The notes: generated by a model not told the origin, from the letters alone. Counted from the first letter of the stretch, positions 23,206 to 34,848 are shown. The stretch: DNA of 64,000 bases from Glossina fuscipes (GCF_014805625.2 NW_023998414.1:17119892-17183891); one strand, 5' to 3'. Program-made: numbers and translations.

Positions 23206-23319
23206 TTGAGAGACTAACAAGATTCTAGCGGCGAAGAACAATAAAGCCAACTTTGTGATTGACACGTTCACAGAGAGCTACGTTCCAAAAAGAAATTAAA
23301 AAAAAAAAAACAAAACTTG

Positions 23320-23780
23320 CACAACGACTTACCGCTATAGTTAAACTTTATATAACTCTAAATAAGAGAATAGCTCTCTATAATATATTCTAGATGGACA
23401 TTATTGTTCTGCGAAATCAACATTTATGCGACAACACTAACAAGAAGCTCCTGCTGCTTCATTGTTTTAATTTAATTGCAAATGAATTTCGAATCTTTTC
23501 TGAACTAAGCAAAACTGACAGTTGTAAATAATCGCATTCAATGCGTATACCATCCAAATTCAATCAACGTGAATTCTTATGAGTTTTAATTGAAATTTCA
23601 AAACAAATTGAAAACAAAGCAATTCCCTTAACATAAAATTTGATATCGAAACTCATATGACATATTTTTAAAATGAAATGCTAATGAAACTTGAAATTCG
23701 ATGGAATTATTAAAATAATTTCATAAGATAAATTTCAAATTAATTAAGACATTGCGTCGCGTAAACATTGACCGCTACAA
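23320..23780. other. No gene; AT-rich with repeated ATTTC-type words
   Basis: AT-rich region with many AATTTCAA/TTGAAAT-like words (23590-23740). No ORF. It leads up to a TATA-like sequence. Confidence 0.4.
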
Positions 23781-23782
23781 CG

Positions 23783-23812
23783 TATATAAACCCCTGCCGA
23801 CAAGTTCAATGA
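23783..23812 (+). promoter_or_regulatory. Possible TATA-type core promoter
   Basis: TATATAAA at about 23782-23789 is followed by the GC-richer CCCCTGCCGACAAGTTCAATG. TCAATG, about 25 bases downstream, is near an insect initiator (TCAKTY). In AT-rich DNA a TATA match is expected by chance; only the spacing and the GC-rich spacer make it worth listing. Downstream ATGs open only very short frames. Confidence 0.15.
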
Positions 23813-23936
23813 TTTGTTAAATCAAATTAATGGTAAAACGAAATGGACAACACGCCAAGCAAGTTCATCGTCATCGTCATCTAGAAAACGTTTGCAATTT
23901 TTTATGAATTGACCTCAGTTAAATTGAATTTTGATA

Positions 23937-23963
23937 GACGACGACGACGACGACGACGACGAC
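23937..23963. repeat. (GAC)n trinucleotide tract
   Basis: About nine GAC units, with a related (TCG/TCA) run at 23865-23880. GC-containing trinucleotide tracts are rare in this window. Confidence 0.95.
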
Positions 23964-23969
23964 TGACAA

Positions 23970-25130
23970 CTTAATGCCTAGGAAAGGCAATCTGCTCTTT
24001 CAAGTTTGCGTATGCGTAAGCACAAAAGCACATAAGAATGATTGTTTTTCATTTCTTGACCATTGGTCAAAAGTCAGCTCGTTGATTACAAAGACGCCAT
24101 TCCTGTATAACTCCTTTTCAGAAGGTCAGCCATCACCATTATCACGCTCGTTTCCTTAATTTTTTTAAAGGGTCACTCAGTAAGCGGTAAAATCTCCAGC
24201 TGAGTTCATTTATTGTTCTCATGTTGAGTAGATAGAGATGGATGGTTAATCTTAGAATAAGGGTTGCTAAGGCTAACACGCGGTCAATTCAATATCGCTA
24301 CCTTTACCTATAAAGAACTTATATGCAAATAAGTTACAGCCGTTCAACAGATACCGTAACGAAACAAATCTTTTTTTAGGGTGAAATTGTTCTACGGCGA
24401 CAATATATCAATTCGGCCATTGGTCAATATGCTTATGGTTTAGACTCATTTAGTTTTCACTTACTGGAAGGTAAATTAACGAAACTATATCCCATCATAT
24501 GGTAGAGGAGTGATTTTCAAAGTGAAAACATCGCATCATTTTTAACAAAAAATATCACATAAATCATCATTTTATTACTCTGACGCTGTTGTGCGTCGGT
24601 TTAGACAGACTTAATAACTTGTATGGACAAGCAAGGGGCAAACTGGGATGAGCACGTGGTTAGAACACGTTAGGTCAAATGAAAATATTTAATTTTCTGC
24701 TTATATTATAAACATATTTAATTTGCGTCTGGGATAATGAGATGTTGTTTATTAACAAATTGATTTATTGAATTGACTTTTGTTTCTCAAAATATAATAC
24801 ATTAATAATTCTGACAGAATGCAATACTGGTAGCCAGCTTTTGATGCATACGCGTTTGTACGTATCGATACGTAAAAAGTTCATGGTAATAAAGACGCGA
24901 ACTCGTTGAGGTTTTTTTCTTTTATGATATTAAAATCCCTTATACGTACTTAAATCTATGTTGGATGAGGATAATAAGAAATTCAATTGAGTTCGATTGA
25001 GTTGAATACATTAGAGAAATGTCTCATTGTAAGCAGAGGCACCGCTGAGTTCAATATAGCTAAGAGTTTTTGCCATAACTTATGTTTGTATGTGTATTAT
25101 TATTAAAAGAAAATCAAATTAAAGACAGTT
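23970..25130. other. No gene recognised
   Basis: The open frame 23974-24159 (61 codons, plus) is free of homopolymers but unrecognised. The remainder is AT-rich with no repeats identified. Confidence 0.45.
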
Positions 25131-25134
25131 TTAA

Positions 25135-25136
<2 letters not shown>

Positions 25137-25186
<50 letters not shown>

Positions 25187-25187
25187 A
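25137..25187. repeat. (GA)n microsatellite
   Basis: About 25 GA units with one interruption near the end. Confidence 0.95.
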
Positions 25188-25594
25188 TTAAGAAACAAAG
25201 TAAGTGGTATAAGGAAAAATACGGCTAAATTTTAGAGTTAAAAACTTTTTCTTTTTTTTTTTTGGTGACTAACGGCGCTTTCTGACTTTCTTTTTGAAAG
25301 AAAGGCTAAACGTAACATTTGAAGCCACTGCGCCAATACATCATAAGAAGAACGGCTGGCACTGCTGAGTTTTGAAAATAGATGAATAGGAGTATTTTTA
25401 GAAAGTTTGCTAATTATTAGTAAGTAAATGTGTTGATTATTAATTGAAAATATATAAAACAACAAAAAAACTGTACTATCTACATCTTGCATTTCACATA
25501 TCAGAATGTAACGTTACGGAGTTACTTAGCTTATGAATTCTAATTCTGGGTGAACAAAATCCGTGGACGTAGACGTGGAAAATTTTGTTTTAAA

Positions 25595-25640
25595 ACAAGT
25601 AAAAAGCTTAGCTTCTTCGCATTACGGATCGCAGTAAGTA
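25595..25640 (+). repeat. Possible terminal segment of family R
   Basis: AAAACAAGTAAAAAGCTTAG resembles the inverse of the TTACTTGTTTT terminus at 46262-46275. Interior sequence downstream was not matched to other copies, so this is tentative. Confidence 0.3.
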
Positions 25641-25644
25641 GCAC

Positions 25645-27085
25645 GCCTTTGGTGGACCTTAAAGTACTTTAAACTCTTATCTGCTGAAAGTGACACTTTT
25701 TTATATATCACAGATTTGCTTCTAAAAAGAAAACAACTCGTATCCATTTTCCAAGTTTCCGATTGTCGTCGTTAATGTTTCTACCGAATTTCGAGTCAAT
25801 ATCTGATATAACTTGTAAATAAAGCGGCACGTGGCTTAAGACGGATCACACTCCATTTAATGTAATCTAATGTACGACGATCAACTAAAAATATATATCT
25901 CAATGTTCTACAACAATTTCAGCGATTGATTCAAAGAGGAGTAGTAGACAAATTCCCCGTGGTTTAATTGACTCAGAATCCCATTCTGCTCAAAAACTGA
26001 TGCCTATTTCTGAGCTTGTTACGAACCTTATGTAACACTTCACTCAATTAGTTCGTATAATGGCCTACAGATATAGGGTGACTATTGACCAATATACGCT
26101 ACACAGCAAATTCAAATTTCTCCATTATCGTACGGAAACAAAATCAACGTCACGATCATAACATTCACATACGTTTATAATGGCGTGCATGTCATCCTAT
26201 GAACTTATTAAATGTCCTATGATCTTCTACTCTCAGTAATACGTACGACAATATTACTTCACATATCATGTCCTAATTGTAATAACAATTTAGCTAAGAA
26301 ATTTGCCGTAAATGGTTCGGTGCAAAACAAGCTTTAATTGTGATCGAATTAGATCGAGAGATTTCAAGTGCAAGCATCGCAGCTTTTCTAAAAACTGCGT
26401 ACCATTTACGTACATAAGACGAAGCCTCAAACATTTTTAATTTGAGATAACGATGTTATAGGGAAGTTTACACTTCAATATTGAATGCATGTGCATTCAT
26501 TTCAAGCTTATTTCGCGTTCAAGTTTCACTGTGAAAATCCCGTACTTATGTTAATAAAGTGTTACGTGATCTTTATTAAAATTGGTAAGCTTGCTCGATG
26601 TTGCAATATCGAACCTACACATATATATGTCTATATATATATATATAAGTGATACTCAATTTACGAATTCTAATCTGATTTTTTCAAGATTTGTATCTAA
26701 ATTCTCTGTTCTGCTTTCATTTGGTCTGATTATGCCAAAATTGAATAGAAATTTATTTACTCCTAATTTACATGCGAAAACCAAGGAATAGAGGAAAAGA
26801 AATCACTAAGAAAAAAAAAAAAGTTCGAATTTATTTACCCAAATGTGTGTATGTATGTAATACGTATATTTTAACCCCCATCTAAAATATATGTTTATAA
26901 GATAGACGTATATGTGCAAATACTTACAAGTGATATAAACAGACCACAATGTCTACATATGCACAAATATATGTGTACGTGGAACTGCCAGTAGACTACT
27001 TGAAATATTTATCTATTTACTCTTGCTTGACAGAACATAACTATCAGCAAAAACTCTTAAAACTGAAACTGCGGTTGTACATTCG
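25645..27085. other. No gene recognised
   Basis: AT-rich; a TA run at 26631-26646. Open frame 26582-26791 is unrecognised and overlaps the TA run. Confidence 0.5.
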
Positions 27086-27090
27086 AAAAA

Positions 27091-27141
27091 GGAGATGAAC
27101 AAGAAGAAGACGACGAAGACGAAGAAAAAGAAGAAGAAAAA
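27091..27141. repeat. (GAA/GAC)n purine tract
   Basis: Imperfect GAA and GAC units. It yields poly-Lys (+) and poly-Ser/Phe (-) frames that are not genes. Confidence 0.9.
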
Positions 27142-27254
27142 CACTTGGGCTCTTCTATGTAGGCGAACAACAGACGTATGCACTGTACATTTATGTATCT
27201 TCGCGTATATATACGTGCGCATACATATAAATACATATATACATACATATATGC

Positions 27255-27257
<3 letters not shown>

Positions 27258-27290
<33 letters not shown>
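27258..27290. repeat. (TA)n microsatellite
   Basis: About 16 uninterrupted TA units, preceded by TACATA-type repeats. Confidence 0.95.
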
Positions 27291-27294
<4 letters not shown>

Positions 27295-27518
27295 TTGCAT
27301 TGCACGTACACAAATAAGGTACAAAGTATGGATTGAATGTTTTGTCCTTTTGGCGGATTGAGTATAAACAAAGCTACATGTACATGCTTACATCTACACG
27401 TACGTATGAGCACCCATACGTACACATAAATTTATACCCATATGTATAATCATCCAAAATACTTACATAAATTGCTGAAAGCGTGTTTATGCACATAGGT
27501 ACAAAAACACACGCACGT

Positions 27519-27520
27519 AC

Positions 27521-27572
<52 letters not shown>

Positions 27573-27605
27573 GTATACATATACATGCATATATATATAC
27601 ATGCA
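27519..27605. repeat. Interrupted (TA)n tract
   Basis: TA runs broken by single G or C (TATG, TACA). It is the source of Tyr/Ile-rich minus-strand frames. Confidence 0.95.
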
Positions 27606-28338
27606 TTTATTAGTATGTGTACGTAGTGGGTAGATGTAGCGCCGATGGTGCAGAATCAAACAGGGGACAAACTTTGTAATCGTTATACTCACAGTATGTG
27701 TAGTCAAATATGGCGAAGAAAAAGCGAAGGAAGTTAGGTCTGCAATTCTGTTTCATCACAAACGTATACAAAAACCTATATATGAAATGTATCCATAGAA
27801 GCATAAGTATGTACATATTTACAATACTACTTTAACACAAGATGAAATCAAAAAAGGAAAAAAAAAATATTTCTAACTTTTGAAATTTCACAATTTGAAA
27901 GCTCCCGCCTGGGTTTCCCTCAACCAACAGCCAATAGTTTGTTTCTTTACTTTTGCTTTATTTTAGCATTTTGCGTAAGGACAGACCGCATATGAGAGCG
28001 TACAGGCACACAAATGAAATAACAACTAAGTGAGTAAATTCTATGTATAATATTAGGATGAATGGTAGGATATGTTAGAGAGTACATATTAGGGAGAGTA
28101 TGTATATTACGAACGTACATGTGTGGCCCATGGTCTTGCTTTGGAGTGATGGTTGGCTGGTTAGTTGACTCGTAAGTTGCCTTAACAAAGAACTGTGCTT
28201 ATCCACAAGCACATGCATATGCACATGCAACCGTATTAGCATGGGCGCGAGGGAATCAGTTCTACACTGACAATTCAACTGACAAACTGACTGACAATCT
28301 GTAACCACCACAAATATATACATATATTTATATACATG

Positions 28339-28340
<2 letters not shown>
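27606..28340. other. No gene recognised
   Basis: Unremarkable AT-rich sequence. The 90-codon minus frame 28075-28347 has no recognised content; it is rich in His and Cys from CAT/TGC words. Confidence 0.5.

Positions 28341-28344
<4 letters not shown>

Positions 28345-28377
<33 letters not shown>
28345..28377. repeat. (TA)n microsatellite
   Basis: About 16 uninterrupted TA units. Confidence 0.95.
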
Positions 28378-28380
<3 letters not shown>

Positions 28381-28675
28381 GTATTCTATATGAATGCATG
28401 TACATGCATGTATACGCATAAGATATTTTAATATATGTGAATTTAAGTTGCATGGGTAATAGAAAATGTTCCATTAGTCCTGATAAGGGCTTCAAGGCTT
28501 CAAGTAAGCCACCACGTTTGCGAAAGATTCGCTTAAGCCAGCCATCCAACAACAACTCCAATGGATGTTTACAAAAAAATTCATACACATTCGCATACAC
28601 ATGCACCTACTTTTTCAGAGATAATATTTATACATATATATATATAAAAGCGCGTATAAATATATACACACACTT

Positions 28676-28697
28676 GCATACATACATACATACATAC
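28676..28697. repeat. (CATA)n tetranucleotide run
   Basis: About five CATA units in a stretch already rich in CATA words. Confidence 0.95.
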
Positions 28698-28954
28698 GAA
28701 ATATATGAATTTGTACATATAGCAAATAAGACAGACCATTCATGCGTTCGGCAATATGTAATATTTATTCATGAACATGCGAATGTATATTTAAGAAAGC
28801 AAAACACATATATGTACTTTGTAAGAATCCATCCATGTACGATGTGGTTGACGGTAGATGCTGGGCAAAGATATTTTTGTATGTTAATTGTATGTAAGCT
28901 TTGGTTTCTCAGTTAAGAATTTCTGTTTATAATATCTTTCATATTACAATCAAC

Positions 28955-29035
28955 AAAAACGGCAACAACAGCAACAACAATAGCAATAACGACAACAACG
29001 AGAAAAGCAACAACAATAATAAAATAAAAAAAAAA
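28955..29035. repeat. (CAA)n imperfect tract, A-rich end
   Basis: CAA/CAG units ending in an A-rich segment, followed by the duplicated word CCTGAAATG (29051-29070). It gives a poly-Asn frame on the plus strand. Confidence 0.9.
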
Positions 29036-29079
29036 CACCAAAATTACAAATGCCTGAAATGCCTGAAATGCCAAATCTT

Positions 29080-30490
29080 AAGTAATTCGCATCTGATTCA
29101 GCGCTCCTTGAAGTTGCATATTATCCGCCAAGCTGGATTTGGAAGACTTAGTCTTAACTATACTTACACTAAGAAATATATAACACAAATACATTTCTGT
29201 ATATATATGCAAATGAAATGTTTCTGAAATGAAGATTTCTTGTTTTATAACGAATATCGGATACCTACCACTGACTATAAATATATATATATGAAAATCA
29301 TTTATATTATTTTCATTTATTTATTGTTTACATCTTTTGTAAATGAATTTACAAGCTATGAGTTTTAAAAGCACCAGAGAACTTAGATCATATGAGTCCG
29401 TATTGAAAACGGTACAGTACCTAAGATTTTAAACACCCACGACCATTGAATTGTTAATCGCGATTGTTTGCCTATTCGGCTGCAATTCTCTTCCAAAAAT
29501 TTCTAATGTAAATTTTATCCTAACTTTAAGGTCATTACTTCAATTTGTGCAATTTTCAACAACGAAGTAATAAATAGAGAATTGTGAAATACTCGATACT
29601 TCATTTGAAATAATGCAGAACAACGTACGAGATTACGAATGCCAAATGGCAATTACACGAAAAAGAAAGTGCTTATATCCATTTTGAAATAAATTTTTCA
29701 AAATCTTTTGCTAATAGCTTAAAAAGGTCAAACATCCTATACGTGTAGGGATGTGCAGCATAAGGAAATGGAACAAAAATGTATTCTATGATTTTTTACG
29801 ACATCTCTCTCTCTTTCTCTCTCTCTCTCTGCCTCACATTATCAGCACATTAAAACTATCTACACATGCGTAGCAATATAACACGAATAAGAAGTTTATT
29901 ACGAAAAGCACTTTGAATCTCTTGCTTTCTTATCAATTGTGGACGACTATGTTGCGCGCTTTGGCGGATTGAATGTTGTAAAGAAAATCTCGAGGATTAT
30001 CAGATATGAAAAATTTTAAAAAATTTAGCTTTCAGTTACATAATTATTCGCCTAAATGCAGACATTTCGATTTTAATCGATACAAAAACCACCCACCACA
30101 TCTGGGGATAGCTAACTTTCAGTTACGTAATTACACTTTTGATTGGCGGAACTCTGATATTGAACGCTAACAATCAAACATATAAACAGTTTTTTCCCTT
30201 GCTATGAGCCAACATATTCTGACAAAGCTTACACACCATCCATAGTTAATACGATAATAGTAGCGCATAACAATGAGTGTAGTATGCACAAAGGATCGTT
30301 CATTTTATTGCATATTGTGTAGATATGTGTATACGGGAAGGTACGCGTATTACTAAAATAACGTATAGACAATCATAAATTCGTACACACGCTTATGTAA
30401 ATCCACCTCAAAGTTTATTGCATACAAGCTTTCGAAAATATTTTTTTGGATTTTCTAAAAGCCCATCATTAACGAATTTAAAATTCCCTT
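29080..30490. other. No gene; one CT run
   Basis: AT-rich; (CT)n at 29805-29830. No ORF is supported up to the assembly gap. Confidence 0.5.
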
Positions 30491-30496
30491 TTTTTT

Positions 30497-30596
30497 NNNN
30501 NNNNNNNNNNNNNNNNNNNNNNNNNNNNNNNNNNNNNNNNNNNNNNNNNNNNNNNNNNNNNNNNNNNNNNNNNNNNNNNNNNNNNNNNNNNNNNNN
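30497..30596. other. Assembly gap (100 N)
   Basis: Exactly 100 N, the usual placeholder for a gap of unknown size, directly after a T run. The true distance between the flanks is unknown, and open frames reported through it are meaningless. Confidence 0.99.
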
Positions 30597-30599
30597 TAT

Positions 30600-31750
30600 A
30601 GGTGCTACCATCCTCCAGCCGATTTACTAATTGTGCACAACAATAATCACATCATTATTACTAGCGCTAACTAGGAATTGGAATAATCGATTAAATCCAA
30701 CTTCGGCTTAACCTTCTCTCATAATGGTTACGCCCTATATAGTAATAATTGTTAAACGCGCCAATCTGTGGGGCTTTTGTTCTTCTTATAATACTCGTAA
30801 ATCGCCCGATAGGACTGCGGGCTTCATTTGGATTAGCTATCCAAGCAGGTGCAAATGTTAAATATAGAGATCGAATAGATCATATAGGATCACTTGTTCA
30901 TGCGTTCGCGAATCGACAGAATCGTAAACGTTTAGAGAAAGAAACTAAATTTTTTATGCTCTTAGTGTTGGTTAAGTCATTAATGTCCCGTTCGAAACTT
31001 AATTTCAAAATATTATTTGCACGAATAATTGTAGAAGCGAAATAGATTCCGAGCAATCAACTCAGTGCAAAAAAATAAGCGGGAAATTTATGCCTTCTTT
31101 TATCTATAAGTACTTCGCAAGATGGGCACACGACACGAGATGGGCAAGATGAATCTACTTTTCTTTCTTAAAGTTTCATACCCGCCCTCAAAGATATATT
31201 AAGTTTGCAAAATGCTTTGGCGTAGGACAAAAGTTGTAAATCGTAGGGCATCTTGATTAGCCTAAATAGCAATATCGATTTTGAGAGAGCCATGTGTTTG
31301 CTGAAATCATTATTAATATTATTAAATTCTTCGTTCAACAGCAAACTGCGTAATAAGTTCGTACGATCTACAGGAATTCACTTATAACGTCCAGAAATAC
31401 GACATGTGGACAAAGTGTGACAAAGTCAACATTTCTTGCAATCGGCAAACCATATTTTCTTAAATAAGGGAACTTATTACATATCAATTATAAATTTAAC
31501 ATAACCATGCATTCCATCAAAACTCAGATCAAAAGTTTGCAATTATCAAAACGCCCGATTTCGACATAGAATATGAAGGCAAATCTCCGTAATATTTTTC
31601 GCAACAGAATGCTTTACCATTGTGTGACTTTAAACTATGAATCCTTCTTCGGTACCACTACTAATCACTTCAAACAATTGAAGAGCAAAGAATGTACTTG
31701 CTCTTCTTCTCTACTTCTTTCACTTTAAATGGTTGAAGTTGTTCGTAAGA
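30600..31750. other. No gene recognised; one 98-codon frame
   Basis: The frame 30749-31045 (+) begins at TTG, has a hydrophobic N-terminal part (CGAFVLLIILVNRPIG) and a basic tail, and is free of repeats. I recognise no family and do not support it as a gene. The rest is AT-rich and featureless. Confidence 0.35.
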
Positions 31751-31757
31751 AAACGGA

Positions 31758-31829
31758 TGCCACGCGGTCGGATGGTTAGCACGCCGACATTTTGCCATGG
31801 CGATCCAAGTTCGATCGCTGGTGCAGTAG
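31758..31829 (+). mobile_element. tRNA-like SINE head, family SINE-B, copy 1
   Basis: GGTCGGATGGTTAGCACG (A-box-like, 31767-31784) and CCAAGTTCGATCGCTGG (B-box-like, with a 5-base stem around the loop, 31805-31821) are spaced as in a tRNA of the Glu/Asp/His type. The second copy at 33602-33670 (minus) shares GCCAYGYGGTC at the start and GATCCA, then CTGGTGC(A/G)GTAGA, at the end. The acceptor stem does not close, so it is a SINE head or tRNA pseudogene, not a tRNA gene. It sits about 20-25 bases upstream of a family-R 5' end. The 148-codon minus-strand frame over this region is a by-product. Confidence 0.65.
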
Positions 31830-31849
31830 ACCACATACATTGTGCATTT

Positions 31850-32030
31850 TATACCCCACACGAACAGGGTAGTACAGGATGTATTAAATTTGTGCACACG
31901 GTTATAACACACAGAAGGACTTGGAATAGAGCTATCTTTTATTGTATCCATCGAGTCAAAATCAGTTTCCAATTCAATCAAAGCTTGCCTGATCGTTTGT
32001 TCGCCTGATGTCTGTCCATGAACTCTTGTG
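31850..32030 (+). repeat. Dispersed repeat R, 5'-type end
   Basis: In order: AGGATGTATTAAATTTGTGC, ACACACAGAAGGACTTGG, TATCCATCGAGTCAAAATCAG, then a TTTGTTCGCCTGATGTCTGTCC block. This is the same order as at 39400-39540 (AGGATATAATTATTTTGTGG, ATCCAAAAGAATT, TCTCGATCGATTCAGGATCA, GTCTGTCTGTCC). Confidence 0.65.
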
Positions 32031-32189
32031 TTCCATAAACTGATGTGTTTTTTTGGCCCCAGGGTAAACGCTACTACAAATTGTTCGGATCGGACCAGTT
32101 TCTCGACCACTTGCAATTTTTAGAGCTTCGCGACAAGAATCGCTTAGTAATAGAATTTCAGTATTCTAATTTGGTGTGAAAGGTGTCAG

Positions 32190-32420
32190 TGAGATGGGCT
32201 AGTTTTTTGAGTCGCTTGCCATACATACAGTTTCTACGGAAAGTGAATCTTGATATGGCAAGAGGTCTTAATTTTCAATATTTCTGGACGAAAACTGGTT
32301 AATAATAATAATTTGACATAAAAATTACCCTCACCGCATTTGGACCACGGGCATTAATTTTATGGATCCCATCCCATATAAAGATTCTAATGAAAAATAA
32401 AGCTTTACAATAAATAAATA
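32190..32420 (+). repeat. Dispersed repeat R, probable internal part
   Basis: GCATTTGGACCACGG followed by CCCATCCCATATAAAG (32336-32385) matches AAATTTGGACCACGTC followed by TCTATCCCATATAAGTC at 40031-40070, inside the longest R copy. This supports one R copy running from about 31850 to about 32420 here, truncated or diverged after that. Confidence 0.5.
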
Positions 32421-32424
32421 AAGC

Positions 32425-33600
32425 AAACAGATCTGATTACTAATGTTTTATGATGAAAATTTGTCGTTAGTAAATCAGTCATAGGGAATTCGCATCACAT
32501 AGGTCTATTTATTAGACTGCATCACTTATAGGCGCTCTCATGAGAGTAAACCTTTCAATGGCGACAAAGCCTAATTTGTGGTCGGTTATGATGAAAGCAA
32601 TTGGAAAATAATAAAATCTTTGCGAAACAAATTGAATTTGATAAATTTAGAGCAAGTTGACCTTGTAGTACCTTCCAATATGAGGGCTTTCGTAGAAAAC
32701 ATAAAAATAATGTATAACTTTTGGTGCATTGTCAATTAAGGGAAATGGTGCCGGCTCCCTAATCGACGGGCTTGCCCGATTCTTATCTGTTTCTATCTAT
32801 GCTTGTGTAGAGCAATTGTAACAAGGAAAAGGTGTGTGGCTTCGCCTTAAACCATTATTGCATTTAAAATCAATAAAAAGTACATGTTGTTTTTTCTTTG
32901 GGATAAATATTATTAGAAATGCCTTCGGCAGGAGCGGTATTTTTGCTTTCGCGTCGGCAAATGCTTCGTTAATGTGTGGATTTTTTGATGAGAATGCTTT
33001 ATAAAAATCGGGGACATTCCCTTTGCTCGTCCTTGCCGAACGGTCTTAACAGCGCGCCCAGCGATTCCCAAAATATTACAACGACGGCATAATAACTTTG
33101 CTCCAAAATTTGCGAAAGCTTATGATTCAAAATGGATTATTTTTGGTTGGATTGGTCACTTGAAATACAAGGAAATTTGAAGTTAAACAGAAAAGCGTCC
33201 CTACATTCCGTTATAGACGTACCATTCATATATACACATATGATATGTATTTACAAACAACAAGTAATAAAACAGATGATTTTTCGAGGCTGTAATCATA
33301 ATTTCAATATGTGGATGAATGGACAAGGCAGACGGTGGAAAATGGTCCGCTGCCGAAGACATTTCTTAGAGTATTTATGCATATCTTGCCCAAAACAAGA
33401 AAAGAAGAGAAAAACGGCATCAATCCAACCGATGCCTAATTGGATTCCATATTTTTTTTTTATTCCTACTGTTACAATAACTACACCGCACAGTGATATG
33501 CAGTAAAGCATAAATTTTGCAGCCTATTTTACTCAGCACAGTGCATCATGACCTCGTTTTGTTAATTTGCTGAATTTCAGAAGGAGAAGAATATTCGCAA
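32425..33600. other. No gene recognised; 124-codon frame
   Basis: The plus frame 33132-33506 (124 codons) is not low-complexity apart from a T run near its end, but no domain is recognised (Trp- and Met-rich, with KKRKT-like basic stretches). The remaining sequence is unremarkable. Confidence 0.4.
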
Positions 33601-33601
33601 T

Positions 33602-33670
33602 CTACCGCACCAGGCTTGCACCTGGATCGCAGCAACGTAATGACGGACTATTAGACCACATGGCAGCCAT
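33602..33670 (-). mobile_element. tRNA-like SINE head, family SINE-B, copy 2
   Basis: Reading the minus strand: GCCATGTGGTCTAATAGTCC (A-box-like), then GATCCAGGTGCAAGCCTGG, where CCAGG and CCTGG form a 5-bp T-arm stem, then TGCGGTAGA. Copy 1 has the same flanking words, but the B-box core is better preserved there (GTTCGAT, against GTGCAAG here). The stretch between the boxes is a few bases shorter. It is opposite in orientation to copy 1, 1.8 kb away. Confidence 0.6.
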
Positions 33671-33674
33671 ACAT

Positions 33675-34650
33675 TTATATTTCATTTCATTCATTTAAAA
33701 TGAAAGCACAAGAAGTAGAAGAAAGAGGGACAATTTTATTTTTGCTATAATGATACGTGTGTTTAGATGTGTTTATTCCCTGCAATTTAAAAATCGGTAT
33801 TAACGCGACTAGTTTCAAACGCGACTTTGATAATGTCTGAAATCCGATGGTCTGAATAGACCGATGACCGGCAGTTACCATAGAAACTCTGATGTTCGCA
33901 AATTTTCTTCTTTCTCTTTAGACGACTGTATATAACACATTTTGCTAGTAAATGTTAGTAAACTTTTTAAACAAAATATCTGATATCAGTTTTCTTAATA
34001 AATATAAATAAAAGTATAAGTATAAAGAGAAATTCGTCAGTTATCAACTCTCACCTATTATGGCGCCTTTGGTTTAGCAGGTTCACATGAGCAAGCGAGT
34101 AGGTAAAAGTCGTGACTGCCAAGATACTGTAGAATATACTTCGGTCTCCTAATCCTTCCTCAGTTCCTTCTAACCATCACTGTGTTATGCGTCCATTGAG
34201 TAGGTGCGTCATATTTAGAAAAGGAAAAAAACAAAGATTAGATCCATTTTCAAGCTTGAATTGTTGCAAACAATCAAGAATCGATGTCAAAAATTTCAAC
34301 TTTATATCCCTTGATAGGTAAATATGACTAAATCGATTCAGAATTCTGCTTTCGTCAAGTATATATGCGGTCTACATGCATGCATTTCTCTATGTTTTAC
34401 TTCCAATGACAGCTAACAACACTCTATCACGTGTATAAAAATCGAAATTTCCTTAAATTATACAAAATATTGGTTTCGCTCCACATAAAAAATGGCTGGG
34501 GATGTCACGCTTTCAGTAAATTGTAAGGAGCGCCACAATTCTGTCTGCCGTCGAAAGTTTATAATGCAAATAAATTTTAATGATCCAAAAACGTGTTTTC
34601 TATTTAGCGCAATCTTATATCCATCCCTTAAGATCGAATATCTAATATAA
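33675..34650. other. No gene recognised
   Basis: AT-rich; no repeat family identified. A segment near 34075-34110 is weakly A-box-like but has no matching B box. Confidence 0.5.
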
Positions 34651-34653
34651 AAT

Positions 34654-34654
34654 T

Positions 34655-34683
<29 letters not shown>
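34654..34683. repeat. (CT)n microsatellite
   Basis: About 14 CT units. Confidence 0.95.
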
Positions 34684-34686
<3 letters not shown>

Positions 34687-34754
34687 GTTTCTAGATAGAC
34701 AATTGTTTTATTATATTTACTTGAAAATTAAAGGTCGAAATTTATGTAAGCCAA

Positions 34755-34782
34755 AGAAAGATTCAAATTTTTGAATCTTTCT
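34755..34782. repeat. Perfect 13-bp inverted repeat
   Basis: AGAAAGATTCAAA, TT, TTTGAATCTTTCT: exact arms with a 2-base centre. Unlike most dyads here it is not made of TA repeats. Confidence 0.9.
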
Positions 34783-34848
34783 ATAGCAACTTTTATCGAT
34801 TTTATTGCAGCTGATACAAGCAAATATAAAAATGTATTAGAATTTTGT

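Noticed and set aside
28437..28916. 159-codon plus-strand ORF
   Set aside because: Much of it is Tyr/Ile/Thr/His from CATA and TA repeats. No motif; opposite-strand frames are open in the same place.
30408..30630. ORFs reading through N bases on both strands
   Set aside because: They span the assembly gap; the residues are undefined.
31670..32116. 148-codon minus-strand ORF
   Set aside because: It is antisense to SINE-B copy 1 and an R 5' end and has no recognised domain.
33132..33506. 124-codon plus-strand ORF
   Set aside because: No motif, no start or splice context, and the frame on the opposite strand is also open. Kept only as a note in the block entry.
34070..34120. A-box-like TGGTTTAGCAGG segment
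   Set aside because: No B box follows within a plausible distance.
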